A DNA stretch of 64,000 nt, from positions 74,118,740-74,182,739 of the forward strand of contig NW_023601322.1 of NCBI RefSeq assembly GCF_014898055.3. The letters are read 5' to 3'. The stretch's first letter is position 1; each line of letters starts with the position of its first letter. The translations under genes and the position numbers were made by a program. This document shows positions 12,901 through 23,899 of this stretch, one piece after another. Source of the DNA: Talpa occidentalis (lineage: Eukaryota; Chordata; Mammalia; Eulipotyphla; Talpidae). The notes beneath the pieces were generated by a model that saw nothing but the letters and a program-made list of their open reading frames with translations, did not search any database and was not told the origin of the DNA.

Positions 12901-13320
12901 TCTGGTTTCTGGCCTGAGCCATCCCGGGGGCGGCGGCACCCTCGCCCCGCTCACGGCCCCCTCTCCCTCCGGCTCCAGGCCTCCCTGCTGCAGCGACTCC
13001 GGCTCCTGCAGCGGCAGCAGGAGGACGCCAAGGAGCTAAAGGAGCACGTGGCGCGGCGCGAGCGGGCCCTGCGCGAGGTGCTGGCGCGGACGCTGTCCGC
13101 CCAGGAGCTGCGCGCCTACTGCGCCCTGCTGGCCGGAAAGGCCGCCGTCCTGGCCCAGCAGCGCTGCCTGGACGAGCGTGTCCGGCACCTTCAGGACCAA
13201 CTGGACGCTGTCAAGAGCGGCCTTGGTCAACGACCCTCACCTCCCTCGCCTCGCCCACCAGCCTGGGTCCCAGGGATCCGACCTCACCATAAAGTGCCCT
13301 TCCCCTCTCCTCTCAACTAG
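9961..13320 (+). CDS. SHROOM1: SHROOM1, Shroom family actin/ROCK scaffold (7 coding exons)
   Basis: Shroom proteins bind F-actin and recruit Rho kinase through their C-terminal ASD2 domain to drive apical actomyosin contraction; SHROOM1 is the family member without a PDZ domain. I infer coding exons 9961-10959, 11049-11104, 11329-11538, 11695-12267, 12350-12488, 12584-12856 and 12979-13320. All have GT-AG borders with matching phases and sum to 2592 nt (863 aa, close to human, about 850 aa). The start at 9961 begins MEALGPGSHSAS, as in other mammals. The ASD1-like core is in exon 1 (RETSFQRKELRMSLP, residues about 166-180). The ASD2 region runs from about residue 549 (LEELVQELARLDPSL) to the C-terminus and includes a Leu/Glu/Arg-rich coiled coil in exons 6-7 (ELERFSRFMADLERVLGLL; KELKEHVARRERALREVL). 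Residues 71-88 are an Ala/Pro repeat from a 9-bp DNA repeat. No disruption is seen. The gene is convergent with SOWAHA. Confidence 0.93.
10171..10224 (+). repeat. In-frame 9-bp minisatellite in SHROOM1 exon 1
   Basis: There are six tandem units of gcgcccgcc; the second carries one change, giving Thr. They encode six Ala-Pro-Ala/Thr triplets at residues 71-88. The unit length is a multiple of three, so copy-number change would keep the frame. Confidence 0.95.
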
Positions 13321-13640
13321 GGGAGGGGAGGTGGGGCGCACTGTCTGTGCTTCTCACTCACGGAACTGGGGTGACACTGGTTTAGTCTGTGCTTCCTTCT
13401 GGGGATGGAGAAGACGTGGGCCCGGCTTTTCCAGGATACTTCTTACGAGTCTGCTCATGTGGTCTTACCCCAATCTTGTCGATTATTTGATAATGAGTTG
13501 ATGGATTTAAAAAGCACAAACCTTTTTGTGTGATGTATCAGGGTTTGTTGAAAGGAGAGGAGATAAGTCAAGGAGCACTTCAATTTAAGATGCATAACAG
13601 CTTTTTATCAATAAAAATTGATTTGCGTGGTCTGTGCATA
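13321..13640 (+). other. SHROOM1: SHROOM1 3'UTR
   Basis: This is the sequence from the TAG stop (13318-13320) to just past the first AATAAA (13610-13615). The signal is about 290 bp after the stop and is followed by T/G-rich sequence. A longer alternative 3'UTR cannot be excluded. Confidence 0.55.
13610..13615 (+). terminator. SHROOM1: Candidate SHROOM1 poly(A) signal AATAAA
   Basis: This is the first canonical AATAAA downstream of the SHROOM1 stop codon. The following bases include TTGATTTGCGTGGTCTGTG, a GT-rich stretch of the kind found after cleavage sites. Confidence 0.55.
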
Positions 13641-13969
13641 ACCTGTAGCATAGCTTGGAGGAGGGATCTTGTTTACCTATTTACTAGAGCAGAAGTGGGA
13701 TTTGTGGGAGGACTTCAGTCAGGGCTGGGAATTGCTAGGAATACTGGAAGACTTGAAAAAAGAATGGACCAGGTGGATGCTAGACCTTCAACTCCACTGC
13801 TACCAGTATTCCCTAATTCCTTCCGGTGACTACATCACTACCACAGAGCCTAGGCCTGCCTGGCTGAGCAGCTCTCCTTTGCTGATTTTCCAACTTCAGT
13901 AATGGATCTGGGGTTACTGCTTCCCTTACAAAACCCCAAATTGGAAATGGTTTCCAATGCTTTTGTTAA

Positions 13970-14238
13970 CAAGGGGTTAAGAAGCAACCCATGAAGCTGA
14001 CCACAGCCACTGCAGCACGAGTTTGATCCTCAGCCAGGGAGATACCCACATGGCGCAGCAGACCTCTCCTGGCTCACCCGCTGCTCCCCTCAGCAGTGTA
14101 CTTCAGTCAGTCTGCCTGTTCTGTTCCCCACTCTGTCTCTGGTGAATCCTCTCACCACCACACCCGGACCCCCACAACTCTGGTCTGTACCCCAGCTCTT
14201 GTATGCATAAAAATAAAATAAATCTTTAAAAAAAAAAA
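13970..14238 (+). mobile_element. tRNA-derived SINE, older family A, 5'-truncated
   Basis: It begins inside the head ('aaggggttaag'), missing the usual gggcctccctgg start. It continues through the family body ('gcagacctctcctg', 'cagtctgcctgttctgttcc') to a tail with AATAAAATAAATCTTT and poly(A). No clear target duplication. Confidence 0.85.
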
Positions 14239-14319
14239 CCCTGATAAATGTCCAGTTCATTTGGATATTTGGGGGCATTCACTCCAAGATTCAGAACTTT
14301 CTTGTCTTCCGATTGTTAT

Positions 14320-14585
14320 TTTTTTTAAGATTTATTTATGCACACAAGACCTGGGGTACAGGCCAGAGGTGTGGGGGGTGAGAGAACTCACCAGAGACAG
14401 AGTGGGGAACAGAACAAGCAGACTGACTGAAATACACTGCTAAGAGGAGCAGCGAGGGAGACAGGAGAGGTCTGCTGTGACATGTGGGTATCTCCCTGGG
14501 CAGCCAGGGATCAAACTCCTGCTGCAGAAGCTGCAGATAGCTTTACAGTGCTGTGCTTAACCCCTTGTGCTACCAGGGAGGCCCT
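14320..14585 (-). mobile_element. tRNA-derived SINE, family A, with 19-bp target duplication
   Basis: This is an inverted full-length copy ending in 'caccagggaggccc'-type head sequence. Flanking 19-mers at 14301-14319 and 14586-14604 (cttgtcttccRattgttat) differ at one position, marking the insertion. Confidence 0.9.
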
Positions 14586-14604
14586 CTTGTCTTCCAATTG
14601 TTAT

Positions 14605-15680
14605 GAAAACTGAGTTTCCTCAGTTCTCCTTTGGAAACTCCACTGACTCAGCCAGACTTGAGGTGGGGGGGGAGAGTGGGAATTGAAGGTAGAAGCTGAA
14701 GGTGAGTCCTGAGGGATGCAGAGACTTCCATGTGGAGACTGAAGACCTGGAGAGGCAGCCCTGCTTATGTGTTAGTGAGATGATCTGGGGGTGGGCTGGT
14801 ATGTTATTCTGAAACAGGTTACACTCTCCCCTTTATTTGTGCATCAGTCCTCTGTACACTGAGTCAATGTTCTCAAATATACATGTGAAAATCTACTTTA
14901 TTATTTGTAGCTGCAAATGTCAGGGACAAGAACATTGTACATCAAACACTCTAGTGTATTTCTGGAAGTTGGGCACACAAAAAAAGCATGTGTGTGTGTG
15001 TGTTTAAAACCAACTGGCCTCAAAGTGAGAAATCCCTGCTGCTGGGCTTGTTTTCTGATGCATATTGTCACTAAGTGCAACTGGTTGGGAATTTTAAATG
15101 GTCATATTCATACCAGAAGCATTAGTTATAACAGTTGTGCTATTGAGCACAGAACAATGCTCACATTGTGCCTTTTTATTAAAAACATATGGAGTTCCTG
15201 CTGAGGCATTGCGGTTCTAACATTATGCTTCGCTTCTTTGAACACTGTGGGTGGGGCCCCCTCTTTAAGGTCCTCAGTGGAGTAGAAGCTGGATTGGAGA
15301 CACATTCTGGATAGAATTTACTTATTTATGCCTCCTGCCCTGTATGTCTCCATCACATTCCCCTATTGTGATAGTCCTAGAAACACATTGACCATTAGGC
15401 CAGTGGAAATTGTGAATCTCAGACAAAGATGTTCCAGCCAGATGGAGCATGAGAAATAGTGACTGGCAATGTCCCATTAAATTGAACTTTGATTCCGTTC
15501 TGGGTTTTTACATGGAGAAATAGGAATCTTCTGTTCTTGTCCCTTCCAGATAAAGGGGACCCTTAAGGTAGGGCCACACCTCCTCTGTTTGTCCTTCCAT
15601 CTAGCCTCCGTTCTTCTAGTCTCAGTTTCTTTTCCTTCCACGCCATATTCCTTCGGAGAGCAAGAATGAACTCGCCATAG
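14605..15680. other. Intergenic, no gene seen
   Basis: This is unique-looking sequence with a short TG run near 14990-15003. No coding or RNA gene was recognised. Confidence 0.6.
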
Positions 15681-15753
15681 GAATTCTTTATTGGCACCAC
15701 AGTTCTTTATTGGGAGACCAGAAGCCCAGAGAGTGCCAGCCTGCGTGGCACTG

Positions 15754-15769
15754 CCAGCAGAGGGCGCTG
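15754..15769 (+). promoter_or_regulatory. CTCF-type motif
   Basis: The sequence CCAGCAGAGGGCGCTG fits the established CTCF core CCASYAGRKGGC at every position of the core. Confidence 0.65.
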
Positions 15770-16206
15770 TTCTCCTTGTGATGAAGCCGCTTCCCACGCT
15801 GCCGCCCGCCGCGGTCCCTGCGGCCCAGCCCTGCGCCTCGTCCTGCCGAGCTAAGTCCATGCTGGGCCTGCAGCCTCTTGCTTCTCTAGGAAAGACACTC
15901 TGGTCAACCAGCCATGGAAAGGCAGACTCGTTCTCCTTTGCCACTAGGCCTTCGTTGGAAAGTTGCTGGTTAATGAGCAGGAGGGAAGCCGGGGGTGGTG
16001 TTCTCTAGTATCAGTACCAGAATCACAAAGAACCTTACAGCTCCTCCGTGGAAAAGAGGGCGACGTGGGTCTCTGTTGGGGTTTCTGCCCTTATCTCAAG
16101 CTGTCTGCGTCGCTTTTTGCTCCTCCATCCCCCAAACCCCCCAGCCCCCCCAACCCCCAACCCCCAACCCCTGGGCTCTGCGGAGCGCAGGCTTCGGGCT
16201 GGGGTT

Positions 16207-16219
16207 GTTGCTGGGCAAC
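16207..16219. promoter_or_regulatory. RFX X-box (palindromic)
   Basis: GTTGCTGGGCAAC consists of two inverted RGYAAC half-sites with a 1-base spacer, matching the RFX-family X-box. RFX factors often control cilium genes, and the nearby human locus includes KIF3A. Any link to that gene is speculation. Confidence 0.5.
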
Positions 16220-16973
16220 AGGCAGCCCCGCGGCCGCCTCCCCGGCTCTGCATCCCGCCCCTGCTGCTGCTCCTAATATGGATTTAATTAGTGCACTTTT
16301 TACCTTCAGACTGTAAATTGGAAACCGCATCGGGAAGCAACGTCGCAAGCCCGCGCGCAATCTGTCGCCTGCAGCCCACTCGGCACACCGAGTACCCGGC
16401 GGCGGCTGGGTAAACTCGGAGCCGTGGGGAGGAAATCATTCACATGTAAATCAGAAACCTAAGAGGAAATTTAGGTCAAATGTGGGTGACGACAGTAGAG
16501 AGATGAGGTGAAAGGCGAGGGCTGGGGTGTGGCTGCTATTTCTATAAGGCCGTCTTCCCGACGACCCCATTATTCCCCTGGGCTGCAGTTTAGTCGCTGT
16601 GGATGTTTTCCTGTTGTCTTCGATATTTAAATCAGCACCAGCTTCCCCCTGGAAGGTGTTCTTTCCTCTGGAGGACAAGTCTGGAGATGCATATTCTCTC
16701 TTCCTCCCTTCCTTTCCCCCTCCTTACCCTTCCCAGCTGTCACACGGGTTTCAAGTCCAGAGGTGTGGCAGTTTTGAAAGGGTGCGGTCAGAATTGAAGT
16801 TCAATACACAGTGCTATCTGGAGAGCAATAGTCTCTATGTAACTATTTTAAAAGGTAAAAATAATTTCATCACGGAAAAAAAGGCAGCTCTAGTGGACCA
16901 AGCTTTATAACAGGGTGGTGGGCGTTCTTTCAGCCCAATTGGTTGAATAACAGCTGTTTAGGTCTGGTAGGTG

Positions 16974-17012
16974 AGTGTGTGTGTGTGGGGGGGGGGGTTG
17001 GGGGGGTAGGGA
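16974..17012. repeat. GT microsatellite followed by G-runs
   Basis: A (GT)n stretch passes into an 11-base G-run, then a 7-base G-run and a GGG. It is a plausible G-quadruplex former, just upstream of the L1 insertion. Confidence 0.8.
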
Positions 17013-17074
17013 TGCTAGAGGAAGGAGAGTTACTTTATATGGCACAAAGGTAACTTGGACATCAGGGCTAACAA

Positions 17075-17088
17075 GAAGCAGGTTTATT

Positions 17089-17089
<1 letters not shown>
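17075..17089. repeat. L1 target-site duplication, left copy
   Basis: The 15-mer gaagcaggtttattg is identical to 20260-20274 and bounds the L1 insertion. Confidence 0.93.
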
Positions 17090-17142
<53 letters not shown>

Positions 17143-20100
17143 ATTAAATTTTATTTTTATATTTCCCCCATACAATTGCAAACGCCCCATTCTGACCCCA
17201 ATCCTTCCCCTCCCGCCCCCCACCCCCCAAAAAGTGTCTCTGGTTCATAGTTTTTGTTGATTTTGATTTTCACTTTCTTATATTCATTTTCCTGGTCCCT
17301 TATTTAAGTTTTCTAGATTCCTGCTATGAGTGAGACCATCCGGTATTTTCTTTTTCTTTTTGGCTTATTTCGCTGAGCATGATCCCTTCCAGTGCCATCC
17401 ATGTTGCTGCAAATTGCATGTGTTTATCTTTTTTGAATGCTGAGTAATATTCCATGGTATATATGTACCACATCTTCTTGATCCAGTCATCTATTTTTGG
17501 GCATTTGGGTTGTTTCCAAAGCTTAGCTATTGTAAACAGTGCTGCTATAAACATAGGAGTGCAGGTGCTCTTTGGAATTGATGTTTCTGTGTCCTTTGGG
17601 TAAATACCTAGGAGTGGAATTGCTGGATCATATGGAAGCTCTATGTTTAGTAGGTCCAGAAATCTCCACACAGCTCTCCATAGTGGTTGGACCAGTTTGC
17701 ACTCCCACCAACAGTGCACAAGAGTTCCTTTTTCTCCACATCCTCGCCAACATTTGTTGTTGCTAGTTTTTTTAATATGTGCCATTCTCACTGGTGTGAG
17801 ATGGTATCTCATGGTAGTTTTGATTTGCATTTCCCTGATTACAAGTGATGTTGAACATTTTTTCATATGTCTGTTGGCCATTTGCATTTCCTCTTCAGAG
17901 AAGTTTCTTTTTAGCTCTTCTGCCCATTTTTTGACTGGATTATATTCTTTGTTGTTGCTGAGTCTCATCAGCTCTTTGCAGATTTTTGTGATCAGTCCTT
18001 TATCATTAGTGTTGGGTGCAAAAATGTTCTCCCAGATGGTGGGGTTTCTCTTTGTTTTTGTTATTGTCTCTTTTGCTGTGCAGAAGCTCTTTAATTTGAT
18101 GTAGTCCCAGCTGTTTATCTTTCTCTTCACTATCACTGCTTTGGGTGATGTGTCTGTAAAGATGTCTTTGATGTGCAAATCCCGTAGTGTTTCGCCTATA
18201 TTTCCTTCTATGTATTTTATGGTTTCAGGTCTTATGTCTAGTTCTTTAATCCATTTTGAGTTGATTTTTGTGTATGGTGTGAGGTAGTGGTCAAGCTTCA
18301 TTCTTTTGCATGTAGCGACCCAGTTTTCCCAGCACCATTTATTGAACAAACTTTCTTTGCTCCAATGCATAGTCTTTGCTCCTTTGTCAAAGATTAGTTG
18401 ACCATAAATCTGTGGGTTTATTTCTGGATTTTCTATTCGATTCCATTGGTCTGTATGTCTGTTCTTGTTCCAATACCATGCAGTTTTGATGATTATGGCT
18501 TTGTAGTATAGTTTGAAGTCTGGGAGTGTGATGCCTCCATTTCCTTCTTTTTTTTTCAGTAGAGCTTTGGCTATTCGGGGTTTTTGGTGATTCCATATGA
18601 ATTTCATCAATAATTGTTCTATTTCTTTGAAGAATGCCATTGAGATTTTGATTGGAATAGCATTGAATCTGTATATTGCTTTTGGTAGGATGGCCATTTT
18701 AATAATGTTTATTCTTCCAATCCATGAGCAGGGGATGTCTTTCCATTTCTTTGTGTCTTCTTCTATTTCTTTTAACAGTGTTTTATAGTTTTCTTTGTAT
18801 AGGTCCTTTACCTCTTTTGTTAGATTTATTCCCAATATTTGATTTTTTTTGTTTCGATAATAAAAGGGGTGGTTTTTTTGATTTCTTCTTCTTCAGATTT
18901 ATTGTTTGTGTATAGGAAGGCTACTGACTTTTGCGTGTTGATTTTGTATCCTGCCACTTTACTGAATTGATTGATGAGTTGAATTAGTTTTTCTGTGGAG
19001 ATTTTGGGGTTCTCTATGTATAATATCATATCATCTGCAAATAGTGATAGTTTGACTTCTTCTTTTCCTATTTGGATTCCTTGGATGTCTTTCTCTTGTC
19101 TTATTGCTCTGGCTAGGACTTCCAGTATTATATTGAAAAGCAGTGGTGAGAGTGGACATCCTTGTCTTGTTCCAGATCTTAATGGAATTGCTTTCAGCTT
19201 TTCACCATTGAGAATGATACTGGCTGTTGGCTTGTCATAGATGGCCTTTATGATGTTGAGGTATGTTCCTTGTATCCCAAGAATTTCAAGGGCTTTTATC
19301 ATGAATGGGTGTTGCACTTTGTCGAAAGCTTTCTCAGCATCTATTGATATTATCATATGGTTTTTATATTTCTTTTTGTTGATGTGTTGATAACGTTGAT
19401 TGATTTTCGGATGTTAAACCATCCTTGTGCCCCTGGAATGAATCCAACTTGGTCGTGGTGAATTATCTTATGGATACATTGTTGGATTCTGATAGCTAAA
19501 ATTTTATTGAGGATTTTTGCATCAGTGTTCATTAGGGAGATTGGCCTATAGTTTTCCTTTTTTGTGTTGTCCTTATTCGGTTTTGGTATTAGTGTAATAT
19601 TGGCTTCATAGAACGTGTTTGGTATTGTCCCTTCCTTCTCAATTTTTTGGAAGAGTTTGTGAAGGATAGGCACTAATTCGTCTCTGAATGTTTGGTAGAA
19701 TTCATTTGTAAATCCATCAGGTCCTGGGCTTTTGTTTTGGGGAGGTTTTTAATTACCATTTCAATTTCGCTGCTTGTAATTGGTCTGTTTAGGTGTTCTA
19801 TTTCTTCTTTATCTAGCTTTGGGTGATTGTAGAGTTGTAGGAATTTGTCCATCTCCTCTAGATTGTTGAACTTGTTTCCATATAACTGTTCATAGTAGTT
19901 ACTGATTATTCTTTTGATTTCTGCTGTGTCCGTTGTGATTTCTCCTCTTTCATTTATGATTCTGTGTATTTGTGCTTTCTCCCTTTTTTCCTTTGTGAGC
20001 CTGGCTAGGGGTTTGTCTATTTTATTTATTTTTTCAAAGAACCAGCTCTTGGTTTCATTGATCTTTTGGATTGTTTTTTAGTTTCAATTTCATTTATTTC

Positions 20101-20259
20101 TGCTTTGGTTTTTATTATTTCTTTTCTTCTACTGGTTCTGGGGTTTTTTTGTTGTTCTTTTTCTAGATCTTTGAGCTTCGAGATTAGGTTGTTTCTTTGA
20201 GTTCTTTCTTGTTTTTTGATGTGAGCTTCTATTGCTATATATTTTCCTCTTATTACTGA
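17090..20259 (-). mobile_element. LINE-1, 5'-truncated, 3.17 kb, relatively young
   Basis: The element lies on the minus strand, with its poly(A) seen as 49 consecutive T at 17090-17138 and perfect 15-bp target duplications at both ends. A G-rich 3'UTR precedes the ORF2 C-terminus. It is truncated inside ORF2, so the endonuclease domain, ORF1 and 5'UTR are absent. Reverse-transcriptase sequence is visible with the FADD active-site box (in the frame at 18826-19356) and a Cys-rich C-terminal segment (in 17324-18835). The ORF2 frame is broken at least near 19355 and near 18830, with further disruption upstream of 19673, so it cannot mobilise itself. The poly(A) and exact duplications indicate recent arrival compared with the other repeats. 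Confidence 0.95.
17324..19673 (-). pseudogene. Broken L1 ORF2 (reverse transcriptase and C-terminal part)
   Basis: Three overlapping open segments (19353-19673, 18826-19356, 17324-18835) encode consecutive parts of L1 ORF2p in different frames. The first covers the start of the RT fingers/palm. The second carries the AEKAFDKVQ and FADDM boxes. The third carries the thumb and the C-terminal region, which ends close to the family's normal end. The frame changes are small indels. Upstream ORF2 (about 19674-20259) is also interrupted. Confidence 0.9.
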
Positions 20260-20274
20260 GAAGCAGGTTTATTG
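20260..20274. repeat. L1 target-site duplication, right copy
   Basis: This 15-mer is identical to 17075-17089. Confidence 0.93.
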
Positions 20275-20583
20275 TACTGGTACTGGCCCAGCGGATATGC
20301 ATCCAAAGGCTGAGCCCTGTTTGTAGGAAGTCAGGGGCTTATATACACACTTTTAGTTTCTACAAGGTTCTGGGTGGGTTTGCATCGGCAGCTGTACATG
20401 CTCAGATATGACGTGGCTACATACCAAGAAGTGAGTAAAGGGTCAGCGGTCACAGGATTTTTCAGGTCCATCTTGCTTCATCATTAACATTGGCAGTGGC
20501 ATCTGGTACAGCGGGAACTAAGCAAAAGGTTGTTACTCAAGTTCTCCAGGTTGCTTAGCTCAGGTCACCATGCTTCATTAGGA

Positions 20584-20690
20584 GATATCTATCTATCTAG
20601 ATCTTTAAAATAATAAATCTTTAATAAATAAATCTATCTATATCTATATATTTACTTATCTCTATATATTTATAGATATATTTATTTTTA
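20584..20690. repeat. Simple repeat, ATCT/TATC-rich
   Basis: Runs of atct/tatc and tata-rich sequence lead directly into the tail of an inverted SINE. They probably grew from the SINE's A/T-rich tail. Confidence 0.75.
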
Positions 20691-20946
20691 AAGATTTATT
20701 TATTTATGAATACAAGAACTGGGGTATGGGCCAGAGGCATGGGGAGGGTGAGAGGATTCACCAGAGACAGAGTGGGGAACAGGACAGGCAGACTGACTGA
20801 AATACACTGCTGAGGGGAGCAGCAGGCGAGACAGGGGAGGTCTGCTGTGCCATGTGGGTTATCTCCCTGGCCAGGGATCGAAGTACTTGTGCTGCGGTGG
20901 CTGCGGACACCTTCATAGTGCTGTGACTTAACCCCTTGCACCATCA
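20685..20946 (-). mobile_element. tRNA-derived SINE, family A, inverted, head-truncated
   Basis: The family A body ('acaagaactggggtatgggc', 'caccagagacagagtgggg') ends at 'cttgcaccatca', without the gggaggccc head. A second SINE follows almost immediately. Confidence 0.85.
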
Positions 20947-20960
20947 GATATAATTATTTT

Positions 20961-21227
20961 ATTTATTTATTAAAAAGATTTATTTTATTTATACAAGCAC
21001 TGGGTACAGTCAGAAGCACGGGAGGGTGAGAGAATTCACCACAGCCAGAGTGGAGAGCAGGACAGGCAGACTGACGAAATACACTGCTGAGGGGAGCAGC
21101 GGGTGGCAGGAGAGGTCTGCGCTCCATGTGGGACCCTTGCCTGGCAGCTGGGGATTGAACCGGCACTGCAGAGGCTGTGGGCAGCTTCGCAACCCAGCGC
21201 TCAACCGCTGCGCCACTGGGGAGGCCC
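20961..21227 (-). mobile_element. tRNA-derived SINE, family B, with 14-bp target duplication
   Basis: The younger-family body ('acaagcactgggtacagtca', 'caaccgctgcgccactgggg') runs to a complete head. Flanks gatataattatttt (20947-20960) and gatataattacttt (21228-21241) differ by one base. Confidence 0.9.
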
Positions 21228-21424
21228 GATATAATTACTTTAAGTAAAGTGACATCACAGCTGCATGTGGGATAATTTCCTTTTTGTGGGTATTTCCTTA
21301 TCGTTTATTGGTATTGATGAGTACAAATACTAACATGGTAAAAAATGATTGTATAAAGCTAACCCACAAATCAGAGCTATTGGTTTTTCAGTGCAGTCTG
21401 AGAACACTATGGATACTCCTGCTA

Positions 21425-21850
21425 AGATTTTGGCCAAATGCCCAAAAACAGATGACTGGATCAAGAAGATGTGGTACATATACACCATGGAATATTACTC
21501 AGCATTCAAAAAAGATAAACACATGCAATTTGCAGCAACATGGATGGAGCTGGAAGGGATCATGCTCAGCGAAATAAGCCAGAAAGAAAAAGAAAAATAC
21601 CGGATGGTCTCACTCATAGCAGGAATCTAGAAAACTTAAATAAGGGACCAGGAAAAGAATAATTATAAGAAAGAAAATATCAAAATCAACAAACAACTAT
21701 GAACCAGAGACACTCTATGGAGTGGTGAGGGTGCGGGGAAAGAAGGGATTGGGGTCAAAATAAGGGGGTTGTAATTGTATGGGGAATATAAAAATGAAAT
21801 TTAAATTAAAAAAAAGTGGAAGCTGTAAAAAAAAATAAATAAACAAACAA
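21425..21850 (+). mobile_element. LINE-1 3' end, 5'-truncated, same family as 17-20 kb
   Basis: It is the forward counterpart of the 3' end of the L1 at 17.1 kb: the last ORF2 segment (contains [19 protein letters not shown]) to its stop, then the G-rich 3'UTR ('gaaccagagacactctatgg', 'attgtatggggaatataaaa') and an A/AAAC-rich tail. It is about 400 bp long and cannot move on its own. Confidence 0.9.
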
Positions 21851-21899
21851 ACAAACAAATAAATAAATAAATATAAAAAGAAAGGAAATAAAGCATAAG

Positions 21900-22171
21900 G
21901 GGCCTCCCGGGTGGTGCAAGGGGTAAAGCACTGCACTGTGAAGCAATCCGCAGCCTCTGCAGCATAAGTTCGATTCCCAGCCAGCCAGGGAGCAGCCCAC
22001 ATGGCGTGGCAGACCTCTCCTGTCTCTCCCACTACTCCCCTCAGCCGTGTATCTCAGTCAGTCTGCCTGCTCTGTTCCCCACTCTGTCTCTGGTGATTCC
22101 TCTCACCCCCCACACCTCTGGCCTGTACCCCAGCACTTGTATGCATAAATAAATCTTTAAAAAAAAAAAAA
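21900..22171 (+). mobile_element. tRNA-derived SINE, family A
   Basis: This is a full head (gggcctcccgggtggtgcaa) to tail (gtatgcataaataaatcttt) copy directly after the L1 tail. Short flanking repeats 'aataaagcat' occur on both sides. Confidence 0.88.
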
Positions 22172-22454
22172 GAAAAGAGATAATAAAGCATGAACAAATG
22201 AAAAATTTAAAAAAAAAAAAAAGAAAAAGAAGATTTCAGGTTGGTGTTACAGTTTGTAGAGAGCTCCACCTACTCACTGGAGGTGTTGCTCCCTCCCCAC
22301 AGCCTGTAGGATTGGTACTGGCAGTCTTAGGATCCCCAGAGGAGGAAGGTGAAGTTTGGAGAATTGAGGGTATTGCCTAAGGTCACTAAATGAGTAAAGG
22401 GCTGAGATGAGACCTTGCTTTTCTGCAACTGGACAGCAAGATGGAAAAGAGTGC

Positions 22455-22630
22455 CAGTATGCACCCCTGGCTCTGACATGTACTACCTGTGAGGTCCCAA
22501 CAAGTTACTTACAGTTCTTTAGGCTTCAGTTTCTCACTTTAAAAGTTGTAAAAGTACACGCTTTCTAAGGTTGTGGTTAATACCTACAAAGTAGTTATTA
22601 TTAACTGTGCCCTACAGTTAATAAATATGG
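22455..22630 (+). repeat. MIR fragment
   Basis: Forward MIR order is seen: 'ctggctctgacatgtactac', 'tgtgaggtcccaacaagtta', 'cttcagtttctcactttaaa' and an 'aatacctacaaagtag' block. Confidence 0.7.
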
Positions 22631-22639
22631 GTTACATAA

Positions 22640-23560
22640 TGCATTACCCATAGCCTCATCTCCATTAGGTGAGACATGCTCAAGAACAGCCTCCAACCTC
22701 CTTTAAAGGATGTGTAAAATTTTATTTAAAAGCTTGCTATAGTTATGACTCATCCACATCAACAATTAATTCCTCTCCCATTAAAAGGGATTCTTTTCTG
22801 GAACAATTCTAACCAGCTAAATTGCCTTAACTTACTAAACAACTATCATCAGTTGCTGGGAAATATCCTTTACCAGTATACCCCTGCTGGGCCATTTATG
22901 GTTCTTGAAAACTTTCTATCTGTATATCAAACTCTAATTTCCTGCTAATGTCCCTTATAGTTGCAGAAGGTCTTGGCCTGCCAGGAAAAGGGAGTGGCTT
23001 CTAACACCTGTATTTTAGGCTTATTGACACTAAATTCTTGCCCAATGTTTTCATTCACTTGGAAAATTTGCAGCACACCCTTCTGAAATACAAAGATTCT
23101 TCTGGCAATTCAGTTAGCCCTCCTTTTTCTGTGCAATAAACATCAGTTATTGTTTTTACTACTTTTCTGGTTTAGATTTTGATTTCTCAAAGCAGGTGAT
23201 GCTTGCATTTGTAATCTTTGTTACCCTAAGAGAAGCCTCTTTTTACCATGGAGAATTTCTAATATTTTTTTCTGTCTTCTAGACCTGCAGCTACTCACAT
23301 TGCTATAATTATTGCCTCCCACAATTTTTCTGCAAAGGCAGAAGATTTAATTTGCATCTTAATATAATTTATTCAGCTTAGCTAATGTTCCAGGCAAGGA
23401 AGGTAAAAAGGTCAGATCTGGGCCCACATTTATCTACAGTTTTTGGCTACCATATCTGTGTGTGCTTGATGTATTTTGCAGAGCAATCCAAACTAACATA
23501 ATGCTTGAAAGAGGCAGAGGATGAGGAGAAGGGGGGAGAAATTAAATAGATTAAAAGGAA
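22640..23560. other. Intergenic, no gene seen
   Basis: This is AT-rich unique-looking sequence between repeats. It holds no open frame with recognisable protein similarity and no RNA gene. Confidence 0.6.
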
Positions 23561-23590
23561 AAGAATATGGGAGCAAAAACTGTAGATTTT

Positions 23591-23856
23591 TTTTTTTTAT
23601 AGAGGCATGTTTCTTTCTTTATTTGTTTGTTTGTTTATACATGCACTGGGTACAGTCAGAAGCGCGGGAGGGTGAGAGAATTCACCAGAGGCAGAGCGGG
23701 GAGCAGAGCAGGCAGGAGGACCGAGGTACACTGCTGAGGGGAGCAGCGGGCGGCAGGAGAGGTCTGCGGAAAGCAGCTGGGGATCAAACCGGCGCCGCAG
23801 AGGCCACGGGCAGCTTCGCAACCCAGCGCTCAACCGCTGCGCCACTGGGGAGGCCC
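23591..23856 (-). mobile_element. tRNA-derived SINE, family B, 'ACATGCCTCT' tail subfamily
   Basis: This inverted copy has a tail reading (on its own strand) as AAAC/AAAT units, then ACATGCCTCT before the poly(A), not AATAAATCTTT. Flanks share 'actgtaga(t/c)tttt' on both sides. It sits just beyond the probable end of the SOWAHA 3'UTR. Confidence 0.88.
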
Positions 23857-23899
23857 AAAAATACTGTAGACTTTTAATGGAAGTACATCATCACAAGCA

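Larger units (their letters stand above)
15680..16430. promoter_or_regulatory. Small GC-rich island with CTCF-type and RFX-type motifs
   Basis: This local CpG-richer block lies in the SHROOM1-SOWAHA tail-to-tail interval, away from either promoter. It contains a full CTCF core (15754-15769), a 13-bp palindromic X-box (16207-16219), a TTAATTAG homeodomain-type site near 16285 and a GC-rich patch at about 16330-16420. The motifs are seen directly. Enhancer, insulator or unannotated promoter function is inference. Confidence 0.45.

Noticed and set aside
21349..21630. Short gene with a [21 protein letters not shown] product
   Set aside because: This is the conserved C-terminal part of L1 ORF2 in a 5'-truncated element.
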